From NCBI GenBank assembly GCA_964540975.1, contig CAZIOQ010000005.1, positions 1-8,526 of the forward strand: a DNA stretch of 8,526 nt, given 5' to 3'. Position numbers and translations under genes: made by a program. Each line of letters begins with the position of its first letter. The first letter of the stretch is position 1. This DNA is from CAZIOQ01 sp964540975. GTDB lineage: Bacteria > Patescibacteriota > Microgenomatia > UBA12405 > UBA6130. Shown in pieces: positions 1 to 5,871 of this stretch. Under the pieces are notes generated by a model. It was not told the DNA's origin. It searched no databases and saw only the letters and a list, made by a program, of their open reading frames with translations.

Positions 1-4
1 TTAG

Positions 5-42
5 AAATACCATTGGTATTTACAAAAAAGAAAATCTATCTT
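5..42 (+). promoter_or_regulatory. Possible promoter with overlapping palindrome before the 92-aa gene
   Basis: A perfect 7-bp inverted repeat (AAATACC / GGTATTT, loop ATT) occupies 5-21. A weak promoter-like pair, TTGGTA (14-19) and TATCTT (37-42), has a 17-bp spacer, and its -35 half sits in the right arm of the palindrome. A second small inverted repeat, TCTAA-AAA-TTAGA, lies at 47-59. The arrangement would suit an operator controlling the small genes downstream. In such AT-rich sequence, short matches arise easily by chance. Confidence 0.25.
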
Positions 43-78
43 CGATTCTAAAAATTAGAGAAATGAAAGGAGAAACAT

Positions 79-357
79 ATGGGGATTAACAAAAATAAGT
101 TAAATTTTACAATGCGTGTGGTAAAAAATGGAAAAATAATAGAAAGATATGAAACTCGCTCAAAACGGGCTTTCTACACCCACATACGCTCGCTTAAATG
201 GAAAGATGGGGTAAAAAAAGTATATTTGAGAGTCTCTTACGGAAAGCATTTAGATAACTTGGGGAAATTAATAAATTTTTACAACGACGGCTGGTATGAT
301 AATAAAAAAGATTTACATTTAGCCCTAAAGGCATTTACCGAGGAAGAGATAGTTTAA
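79..357 (+). CDS. Hypothetical small basic protein of the element (92 aa)
   Basis: I do not recognise this protein. The start is well supported: AGGAG at 68-72 lies 6 bases before the ATG. The protein is short, lysine/arginine-rich and aromatic-rich. It opens with a beta-rich-looking stretch (residues about 8-25, NFTMRVVKNGKIIERYETRS), followed by a probable helix and the segment VKKVYLRVSYGK (about 45-56). It has no signal peptide, membrane segment or cysteine pairs, so it is probably cytosolic. It lies 26 bp upstream of the HTH gene on the same strand, so the two are likely co-transcribed. The repeated 'KxxYLRVSYGK' and 'INFYNDGWYDN' style suggests a small folded domain rather than random translation. 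The basic charge would suit nucleic-acid binding, which is a guess. Confidence 0.7.
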   Translation: MGINKNKLNFTMRVVKNGKIIERYETRSKRAFYTHIRSLKWKDGVKKVYLRVSYGKHLDNLGKLINFYNDGWYDNKKDLHLALKAFTEEEIV

Positions 358-383
358 AAAAAATTAAAAAGGAAGGGGCAAAA

Positions 384-761
384 ATGGACAAAAACTTAAT
401 ACTAAAAGACCAAAAACAAGTGGTAGCGAAAACTCTTTTAGATTTAAATTACTCGGCTACGGAAATAGCGAAAATTTTAGGAATCCACCGAGCGACTGTT
501 TATCGTTACAAAGATAAACCAATACCGGAAGAATTGCGACATTTTGCGACAGAAATTAAAACTATGTTTGCTATAAAACAGCAGGCAATTCTTGCCAAAA
601 TTTTAAAAAATATCGAAGAGTTAGTCAACCAAACAGATGATATTAAAGATTTAATCGCCGCCTTTGAAGTCATCAAACGGCATACGCCCAGCTTGTATGA
701 AATTCGAAAAGAAGAAGAAAATCAAGAAAAACAAGAAAGATGGGATAATATTTTACCTTGA
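384..761 (+). CDS. Helix-turn-helix DNA-binding protein of the element (125 aa)
   Basis: A helix-turn-helix is visible at residues about 24-42 (SATEIAKILGIHRATVYRY), of the resolvase/Hin-like HTH type: a small-residue turn (LGIHR) followed by a recognition helix ATVYRYK. The rest is a charged, mostly helical tail with a lysine/glutamate-rich C-terminus, suited to oligomerisation or partner binding. A purine-rich Shine-Dalgarno (GGAAGGGG, 371-378) lies 5 bases before the ATG. It ends in tandem stops TGA-TAA (759-764). It sits 26 bp after the 92-aa gene and 58 bp before the recombinase. By position it could be an excision-direction factor, a repressor of the recombinase, or a terminase-small-subunit-like phage protein. 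HTH plus helical tail is compatible with all three and I cannot choose. Confidence 0.75.
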   Translation: MDKNLILKDQKQVVAKTLLDLNYSATEIAKILGIHRATVYRYKDKPIPEELRHFATEIKTMFAIKQQAILAKILKNIEELVNQTDDIKDLIAAFEVIKRHTPSLYEIRKEEENQEKQERWDNILP

Positions 762-775
762 TAACTTTACATTAC

Positions 776-804
776 TTGACAATTAATAACTATTATTCTA
801 AACT
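776..804 (+). promoter_or_regulatory. Promoter candidate for the serine recombinase
   Basis: A perfect -35 TTGACA (776-781) and a -10-like TAAACT (799-804, 4 of 6 consensus) are separated by 17 bp. Transcription would begin near 811, only about 9 bases before the recombinase ATG at 820. This fits the absence of any Shine-Dalgarno before that gene. The promoter lies between the HTH gene and the recombinase, so the recombinase can be expressed separately and is well placed for repression by the HTH protein. Confidence 0.5.
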
Positions 805-819
805 GAAAATACGATTAAA

Positions 820-2424
820 ATGAAAGCTATTTTATTTTGCCGAGTATCAAGTCGAGAACAAGAAGAAACGGGCTATTCCCTTCCTGCTCAAGAAAAATAT
901 CTTCGAGATTATGCCCAAAAGAATAGTTTTAGCATTGCTAAAGTATTCGCTGTCTCCGAATCGGCAAGCGGCAAAGTTCAAAGAAAAGTTTTTAACGAGA
1001 TGATTAATTATATTCGGAAAAATAATATCTCTGTGGTTATTGTAGAAACCACAGACCGTCTTACTAGAAATTTCGCTGATGTTCCCCTAATTGACAAGTG
1101 GGTTTTAGAAGACGAAAGTCATCAAATTCATCTTGCCAAAGAAGGCTGCGTTCTTCATAAAGAATCAAAATCACATGAGTGGTTTATGTGGAAAGTAAAA
1201 GTAGCAACCGCTGAATATTATGTCCGATTATTGTCCGAAAATGTCAAAAAGGGACAAAGAGAGAAAATAAGACAGGGCTGGCTACCGACAAAACCCCCAC
1301 TCGGATATAAAACTATAGGAGAAAAAGGGCGTAAAATTCATGTTATTGACGAAGAAAAAGCACCGCTTGTTAAAAAAATGTTTGAGCTTTACGCTACTGG
1401 CAATTATTCCCTCAAACGCTTAAGCGAAATAATGTATAAGGAGGGATTAAGAAGTAATTATGGGCATAAAGTCCCTAAAAGTCGTATCCATGAACTTTTA
1501 AAAGATCCTTTTTATATTGGCAAAATAAAATGGAATGGAGAAACTTATGAAGGACAACATAAACCCCTAATCGAAAAAGAAACCTTTAAGAAAGTCCAAA
1601 AACTGTTAAAAAGCAAAACCACTCCAAAATATAATAAACACCTCTTTCTCTTTACGGGACTTATTAAATGTAAAGAATGTGGTGGAGTTATTACGTGGGA
1701 AATTGCTAAAGGAAAATATATCTACGGACACTGCAATCATTACCGGAATTGTTCACAACAGACTTGGGCTAAAGAATCCGAAGTACAAAAACAATTACTA
1801 CCGGCTTTTGAAAATCTCCAAATTAAAAGTCCTCGACTAGCCGAATGGATAAGAAAAGCCTTAAAAGAAAGCCACAAAGACGAAATAGAATATCACTCAT
1901 CCGCCCTAAATGAACTTAATCAAAAATATAACCAAATCCAACAACGACTAGACAAACTTTATGATGATAAACTAGACGGAAATATAACCGAAGAATTTTA
2001 CAACCGAAAATTCCAACAATATACCGAGGAAAAAGAAAAAATTCTCGAGGCTATTGAAAGACACTCCCAGGCAAGCAACAAATATTTTGAGCTAGGAATA
2101 AACATTTATGAACTTTCCCAAAAAGCAAGAGAAATTTACCTTAAGGCTTCTTTGGAACAAAAAAGACAACTTATTAGTCTTGTTTTTACTAATCTTCTTT
2201 TAGATGAGGGCAAATTAAGCTATTCTTACTCAAAACCTTTCCAACTTCTTTCTCAGGCTGTACGGGCAACTAATAGTTCGAAAATTGCCAAATTAATAAA
2301 AAATAGAGAGAAAATTTTCGAACCTTCAGAAAAGGGCTATATTATTAACCAAAGAGACAATTTAGAAGCTTACCGTCCTTTCTTGCTCCTCGGGGAGGAT
2401 TCGAACCTCCGACCAACCGCTTAA
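820..2424 (+). CDS. Large serine recombinase (site-specific integrase)
   Basis: This recombinase catalyses integration and excision of the element through a covalent phosphoserine intermediate. The N-terminal resolvase domain (about 1-145) has CRVSSREQ with likely nucleophile Ser10 next to Arg8, and the DRLTRN motif (Asp79, Arg80, Arg83). A 'recombinase' DNA-binding domain follows (about 155-265, with GWLPTKPPLGY near its start). Next is a zinc ribbon with Cys284, Cys287, Cys305 and Cys311, then a long charged coiled coil (about 350-420) typical of the integrase synapsis-control region. At 534 aa the length is normal for large serine recombinases. The ATG at 820 has no Shine-Dalgarno but a promoter lies just upstream. 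The last 12 residues (LLGEDSNLRPTA) and the stop are encoded by the antisense strand of tRNA-Asn, so the C-terminus depends on the integration junction. Family assignment is certain; the target site is inferred from position. Confidence 0.95.
   Translation: MKAILFCRVSSREQEETGYSLPAQEKYLRDYAQKNSFSIAKVFAVSESASGKVQRKVFNEMINYIRKNNISVVIVETTDRLTRNFADVPLIDKWVLEDESHQIHLAKEGCVLHKESKSHEWFMWKVKVATAEYYVRLLSENVKKGQREKIRQGWLPTKPPLGYKTIGEKGRKIHVIDEEKAPLVKKMFELYATGNYSLKRLSEIMYKEGLRSNYGHKVPKSRIHELLKDPFYIGKIKWNGETYEGQHKPLIEKETFKKVQKLLKSKTTPKYNKHLFLFTGLIKCKECGGVITWEIAKGKYIYGHCNHYRNCSQQTWAKESEVQKQLLPAFENLQIKSPRLAEWIRKALKESHKDEIEYHSSALNELNQKYNQIQQRLDKLYDDKLDGNITEEFYNRKFQQYTEEKEKILEAIERHSQASNKYFELGINIYELSQKAREIYLKASLEQKRQLISLVFTNLLLDEGKLSYSYSKPFQLLSQAVRATNSSKIAKLIKNREKIFEPSEKGYIINQRDNLEAYRPFLLLGEDSNLRPTA
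2386..2424. other. Candidate attachment-site region in the tRNA-Asn 3' half
   Basis: This is the overlap between the recombinase reading frame and the tRNA-Asn gene: acceptor 3' strand, T arm, variable loop and part of the anticodon arm. An element integrating at a tRNA 3' end must carry a copy of the sequence it replaces, so the tRNA stays functional; the intact cloverleaf here is consistent with that. The T-arm palindrome (GGAGG-ATTCGAA-CCTCC, about 2394-2410) is a natural symmetric target. The exact core length cannot be determined without the other junction or an empty site. Confidence 0.4.
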
Positions 2425-2459
2425 CAGGCGGGCGCTCTACCAAACTGAGCTACCGAGGA
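2386..2459 (-). tRNA. tRNA-Asn (anticodon GTT)
   Basis: Read on the minus strand, the full cloverleaf is present: acceptor TCCTCGG (2459-2453) pairs with CCGAGGA (2393-2387). The D stem is GCTC/GAGC with an AGTTTGGTA loop, and the anticodon loop CTGTTAA (2427-2421) carries GTT at 2425-2423. The T stem is GGAGG/CCTCC with the TTCGAAT loop. Discriminator base G (2386) is the asparagine identity element. The 3' CCA is not encoded (CAA follows), so CCA must be added by nucleotidyltransferase. The outermost anticodon-stem pair is a C27/U43 mismatch (2432/2416). The 3' half overlaps the end of the serine recombinase on the opposite strand, so recombinase readthrough would make antisense tRNA. Confidence 0.95.
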
Positions 2460-2499
2460 ATAAATAGCTTGATAGATGCTTGATCAAATATTAAATTTT

Positions 2500-2505
2500 A
2501 TTATA
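2500..2505 (-). promoter_or_regulatory. -10 element candidate for tRNA-Asn
   Basis: A perfect TATAAT on the minus strand ends 40 bases before the mature tRNA 5' end, leaving a leader of about 34 bases for 5' processing by RNase P. No convincing -35 is found at 16-18 bp spacing. The site lies just past the stop of the 112-aa gene, so the tRNA may be transcribed alone or with the upstream genes. Confidence 0.35.
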
Positions 2506-2526
2506 CTACACCCTTGTCTCCAAACG

Positions 2527-2865
2527 CTAGAATTTTGGCTTTTGCTCTTCAGCTTCGATAGGAATCCTCAACTCACATTTGGGTTTTTCCCCAAGCTCAT
2601 TTGCTTCAAGGCGATAAAGTTCAAGCGGCGAACCTCTGTATCTACATCTTAGACTAACATTGGTTAACTTTCCATAACGAACAATTTCTATTCTTAATCC
2701 TTGACAAGTCGGGCATAAATCACCTTCTAATGCTCTCAATCTTGCTACCCTGTCTGCCATCGCCTCTTCATGGATTCTTGATCCTCGTTTAGCAATTTTT
2801 GTTTGTTGACTTCTAAGCAATTCTTTTGCTCGATGAATTTCTCTTTCTCTCTCTTTAAAATTCAT
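2527..2865 (-). CDS. Hypothetical 112-aa protein with CPxC motif
   Basis: I do not recognise this protein. The start is supported by AGGAG (2879-2875) 9 bases before the ATG, and the frame is open throughout. The N-terminal half (about 1-48) is strongly charged and helical (MNFKEREREIHRAKELLRSQ), probably a coiled coil. The second half has CPTCQG (Cys51, Cys54) and two later cysteines (LRCRY at about 74 and KPKCEL near 97), which could form a single zinc-ribbon-like site, although the spacing matches no family I know. It has no signal peptide or membrane segment. It follows rpoD on the same strand after a 111-bp GC-rich spacer and precedes tRNA-Asn. Its base composition looks richer in G+C than rpoD and dnaG, which could mean a separate origin. 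Function unknown. Confidence 0.7.
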   Translation of the reverse strand: MNFKEREREIHRAKELLRSQQTKIAKRGSRIHEEAMADRVARLRALEGDLCPTCQGLRIEIVRYGKLTNVSLRCRYRGSPLELYRLEANELGEKPKCELRIPIEAEEQKPKF

Positions 2866-2976
2866 TTTATTTCGCTCCTGTGAATACTCCGCCCCCTTTA
2901 GGCGGGGATGAAGCAGGTAAGAAAGAGGCTAAACCGCCCAAGGAAACTTATGCCCTCCATGGACGGAGAAACCTCA
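2866..2976. other. GC-rich structured spacer between rpoD and the 112-aa gene
   Basis: This stretch is about 55% G+C by hand count over its core, far above its surroundings. It contains a hairpin with a 5-bp all-GC stem, CCGCC/GGCGG, around a CCCTTTA loop (about 2888-2904), and a CTCCATGGACGGAG-like partial palindrome (about 2954-2967). No T-run follows the hairpin on either strand, so it is not a standard intrinsic terminator. On the minus strand it would be the leader of the 112-aa gene. On the plus strand, hairpins with a central CTTTAG-like loop resemble right ends of IS200/IS605 elements, and the translated frame from 2880 (NTPPPLGGDEAG, then EAKPPKET) resembles the variable tails of TnpB proteins. 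That resemblance is from memory and weak. Confidence 0.4.
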
Positions 2977-4056
2977 TTACTCTAAATAATCCTGCAGTTT
3001 TTTTCTTCTTGAGGGATGTCTTAATTTCCGCAGTGCTTTTGCTTCAATCTGTCTTATCCTTTCTCGAGTGACATTAAAAATCTTCCCCACCTCTTCTAAA
3101 GTTTTTGGCGGCTCGCCGGCTAAACCAAATCTTAGTGCCAAAACCTTTGCCTCTCTTTCATCTAATGTTTCTAAAACATCTTTTATTGATTCTTTTAATA
3201 ACTCTTTTGAGGTTTCTTCATAAGGAGAAGGAGAAGCGACATCTTCGATAAAATCGCCTAAAAATGAATCTTGTTCTTCGCCAACCGGAGCAGCTAAAGA
3301 AGTGGTATCCTGAGAAATCCTATAAATCTCATTAATTTTATCTTCAGTTAGATCTGTTGCCTTAGCTAACTCAGAAGTTGTTGGTTCACGACCTAATTTT
3401 TGAGCTAATTGACGAGCAGTCTTAAAAACCCGATTCATCGTCTCTACCATATGAACAGGAATTCTAATTGTTCTTGCCTGGTCTGCAATTGCTCGAGTAA
3501 TCGCTTGTCTAATCCACCAAGTGGCATAGGTAGAAAACTTAAACCCTCTTCTCCAATCAAACTTTTCTACTGCCCGCATTAACCCTTGATTGCCTTCTTG
3601 AATCAAATCCAAAAAAGAAAGCCCGCGACCAATATATTTTTTAGCAATAGAAACCACTAGTCTTAGATTTGCCTCAATTAGCTTTGCCCGCGCCTTTTCT
3701 GAACCTTTCTCGATCTCCTGGGCTAATTGTATTTCTTGAGAAGCATCAAGCAAAGCTACCTTACCAATTTCTCGCAAATACATTCTTACAGGATCGGTTG
3801 AGGTCGGAGTCGCTAATAAGGCCAAAGCAGGAATTTTTCCTAAAACACCTTGATCCCCACCTTCTTTAATCCCCATCCCCTCAAAAACATCAATACTCTT
3901 TTTAAAAAGATAATCATATAAACCATCTAGTTGATTAACATATTTTTGCGGTTCGGGAATTTTTTCTAATATCACATCCTGGGTTAAAAACCCTTGTTTT
4001 TTTCCAATCGAAACCAGCTCCTTTTTAACTTTCTGGAAAAAATCTTTCTGAGGCAT
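2977..4056 (-). CDS. rpoD: RNA polymerase primary sigma factor (sigma-70/SigA)
   Basis: This subunit directs core RNA polymerase to housekeeping promoters. A region 1.1-like domain covers about 1-60 (KKELVSIGKKQGFLTQDVIL), then a short linker and region 1.2 (about 87-118, DPVRMYLREIGKVALL). Region 2 (about 124-200) is very well conserved: LIQEGNQGLMRAVEKFD, then RRGFKFSTYATWWIRQAITR and ADQARTIRIPVHM, carrying core binding, -10 recognition and melting residues. Region 3 spans about 201-285. Region 4 (about 290-355) has the -35-reading helix-turn-helix TLEEVGKIFNVTRERIRQIE. At 359 aa it lacks the long non-conserved insert of proteobacterial RpoD, as in most compact bacteria. The ATG start is chosen because region 1.1 begins at once; no Shine-Dalgarno precedes it. 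It lies 23 bp after dnaG. Confidence 0.97.
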   Translation of the reverse strand: MPQKDFFQKVKKELVSIGKKQGFLTQDVILEKIPEPQKYVNQLDGLYDYLFKKSIDVFEGMGIKEGGDQGVLGKIPALALLATPTSTDPVRMYLREIGKVALLDASQEIQLAQEIEKGSEKARAKLIEANLRLVVSIAKKYIGRGLSFLDLIQEGNQGLMRAVEKFDWRRGFKFSTYATWWIRQAITRAIADQARTIRIPVHMVETMNRVFKTARQLAQKLGREPTTSELAKATDLTEDKINEIYRISQDTTSLAAPVGEEQDSFLGDFIEDVASPSPYEETSKELLKESIKDVLETLDEREAKVLALRFGLAGEPPKTLEEVGKIFNVTRERIRQIEAKALRKLRHPSRRKKLQDYLE

Positions 4057-4067
4057 AATTATTTTTT

Positions 4068-4096
4068 ATCATAACACTATTATGATTCTAAAGCAA
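4068..4096 (-). promoter_or_regulatory. Internal promoter candidate for rpoD
   Basis: On the minus strand, TTGCTT (4096-4091) and TATGAT (4073-4068, 5 of 6 consensus) are separated by 17 bp and overlap the 3' end of dnaG. Transcription would begin about 4-6 bases before the rpoD ATG. This would let rpoD be expressed apart from dnaG, as is known for the macromolecular-synthesis operon elsewhere. The -35 matches only the TTG. Confidence 0.35.
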
Positions 4097-5858
4097 ATAA
4101 TTTCTGACTCAAAATCGCAAATTTTTTTCTTAAACGATTTAATCTGGGACTGCCTTTTTTTTCTTCCTGAGCAATTTCTAAAGAAAGTAGGCTCAACCTT
4201 TTTCTTAATCTGGTTCTTTTGATTTCTCTGGTTATTTTTCTTATCTCTTGATTAAAATCTTTAATTTTTTTGTCTCCCCACAAAAGAAAAATCGTTTCTA
4301 ATTTTGGTCTTAGCTCTTCTGGCAAAAAAGCAAAAAATTCTGTTGGTTCAAACTTCTTTTTCTCCCGCAGAAATTGTTTTAATCTCTCCCAAATTCTTTT
4401 TAAAACAAAGGTTTCAAATTTTATTTTAGTTGATAGTCTTTTGGGTTTGCCCTCTAAAAGAATTAATGCCAATAGGTATTCTTCTAAAATTGCTTCTCTA
4501 TTGGTGGCTGTTTCTTTTTCTGACAATATGGATTGTGTTTTAATTGGTGCGGTCTTAAGTTTGGTTGATTCGATCATTATGGCTTCAAAACTAGTAGAAA
4601 GTATCTGGGCTAATTTTTTGTAATATTCTAGTTTTACAACCTCATTTTCTATCTGGGAAAGGAGGGGTAAAACCTTCTGCAGAACTTTCTTTTTGGCTAA
4701 AGGAGAAGAAAGACCAAATTGTTTTACCCCTGATTGGATGACAAAATCCCAAACAGGAATTGCCCTATCGATTGCTTTTTTTAAGCTCTCAGGATCTTTA
4801 TAAGCTAATTCATCAGGATCCTTAATCCCTTTGGGTAATAAAACTACTGACATTTCTAACCCTTCTTTTTCTGCCAAAATAATCCCTCTTAAAGCCGCCT
4901 GATCACCGGCAAAATCAGCATCAAAAGCCAATTTTAAATTAGAAGCGAATCTTTTGATAAGTTTTATTTGGTCAACGGTTAAGGCTGTTCCTTTGGCCGC
5001 CACAATATTCTTTATTCCTGCCTGCCAACTGGAGATGAGATCTAATTCACCCTCAACAAGAATTGCCTCATTTGTTTTTTTAATCTCTTCTTTAGTCAAC
5101 CAAAGTCCATAAAGATTTTCTGATTTGTGATAAACAACTGTGTCCGGACCATTAATGTACTTCCCCCGTTTGTCTTCATCTGGCAAAAGCCCAGGAATCA
5201 AGCGACCAGCAAAACTAACAATATTTCCCCGATGATCAAAAAGGGGAAAAATTAGCCTACCATAGAATCGATCCAATAATTTTAGTTGATTACCTGAGGA
5301 ATATTGAGATTTAAAAAAAATACCACTTTGAAGTAATTCTTGACCAGAAAAACCCTTTTTCAGCAAAAAAGTAGCTAAAATTTCTGGCTTTAGGGGAGAA
5401 AATCCAATCTTAAACTGCCTTAAAGTCTCTTCTTTTAAACCTCTAAAATGGGCATAAGCAAGAGCTTTTTGACCTAGCTGATGTTTTGTCAAAAGAAAAT
5501 GATAAAATCGAGAGGCTAAATCATTCATCGCATAAATTCTTCTTTTTAAACTCTCCTCTTTATCTAATTTAAATTTTTTCAATTTTATCCCTGTTCTTTT
5601 GGCTAAAAGTTCAACTGCTTCCCAAAAATCCATTCTCTCGTAAAGCTGGAGAAATTTAATCACATCTCCAGCACTACCACAACCAAAACATTTAAAAATC
5701 TGCAATTCTGGAGAAACCATAAAAGAAGGGGTTTTTTCCGAATGGAAAGGACATAAAGCTTTAAAATTTCTTCCCGCTCTTTTTAAGGGGAAATACTCAG
5801 AAATCAGATCAACGATATCAATTTTTGACTTAATCTCTTCGATTTGATCCATAACCAT
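4080..5858 (-). CDS. dnaG: DNA primase
   Basis: DnaG makes RNA primers on lagging-strand templates together with the replicative helicase. The N-terminal zinc-binding domain has ligands Cys36, His39, Cys57 and Cys60 (CPFHSEKTPSF, then CFGCG). The catalytic core contains FYGRLIFPLFDHRGNIVSFAGR (start about 198) and KYINGPDTVVYHK (about 233-245). Toprim metal residues are Glu269 (VEGELD), Asp313 and Asp315 (FDADFAG). FDAD and EGELD replace the more usual FDGD and EGY/FD, with acidic ligands kept. A poorly conserved, lysine-rich helical C-terminal region (about 430-592) would be the helicase-binding domain. 592 aa is a normal length. AGGG (5873-5870) lies 11 bases before the chosen ATG; a second Met at residue 3 is a possible alternative. 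It begins 13 bp after the permease stop and is followed by rpoD. Confidence 0.97.
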   Translation of the reverse strand: MVMDQIEEIKSKIDIVDLISEYFPLKRAGRNFKALCPFHSEKTPSFMVSPELQIFKCFGCGSAGDVIKFLQLYERMDFWEAVELLAKRTGIKLKKFKLDKEESLKRRIYAMNDLASRFYHFLLTKHQLGQKALAYAHFRGLKEETLRQFKIGFSPLKPEILATFLLKKGFSGQELLQSGIFFKSQYSSGNQLKLLDRFYGRLIFPLFDHRGNIVSFAGRLIPGLLPDEDKRGKYINGPDTVVYHKSENLYGLWLTKEEIKKTNEAILVEGELDLISSWQAGIKNIVAAKGTALTVDQIKLIKRFASNLKLAFDADFAGDQAALRGIILAEKEGLEMSVVLLPKGIKDPDELAYKDPESLKKAIDRAIPVWDFVIQSGVKQFGLSSPLAKKKVLQKVLPLLSQIENEVVKLEYYKKLAQILSTSFEAIMIESTKLKTAPIKTQSILSEKETATNREAILEEYLLALILLEGKPKRLSTKIKFETFVLKRIWERLKQFLREKKKFEPTEFFAFLPEELRPKLETIFLLWGDKKIKDFNQEIRKITREIKRTRLRKRLSLLSLEIAQEEKKGSPRLNRLRKKFAILSQKLFALES

Positions 5859-5871
5859 ATTTTACAACGCC

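Larger units (their letters stand above)
1..2424 (+). mobile_element. Terminal segment of an integrative element in tRNA-Asn (left end outside window)
   Basis: Three co-oriented genes (92-aa unknown, 125-aa HTH protein, 534-aa large serine recombinase) abut the 3' end of tRNA-Asn. The recombinase frame enters the tRNA gene and stops inside it, the arrangement expected when an element integrates at a tRNA 3' end and carries its integrase next to the junction. The right boundary must lie within the tRNA 3' half, about 2386-2424; the exact crossover cannot be fixed from one copy. No second copy of the tRNA 3' end is visible in the window, so the other junction lies to the left of base 1. Membership of the two small genes is inferred from orientation and spacing. 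Whether this is a phage, ICE or other island cannot be told. Confidence 0.6.

Noticed and set aside
2888..2904. Intrinsic terminator after rpoD
   Set aside because: The GC hairpin is not followed by a T-run on either strand, and it lies just before a Shine-Dalgarno.
2880..3071. Plus-strand 63-aa open frame
   Set aside because: Its second half is antisense to the conserved end of rpoD, it has no Shine-Dalgarno, and it starts at GTG. Only its first part is kept, as a possible TnpB-tail relic.
3669..3869. Plus-strand frame inside rpoD
   Set aside because: Antisense to strongly conserved sigma regions 1.2-2; no initiation signal.
4270..4623. Plus-strand 117-aa frame inside dnaG
   Set aside because: Lies antisense to the dnaG C-terminal region; serine/lysine-rich shadow with no family features.
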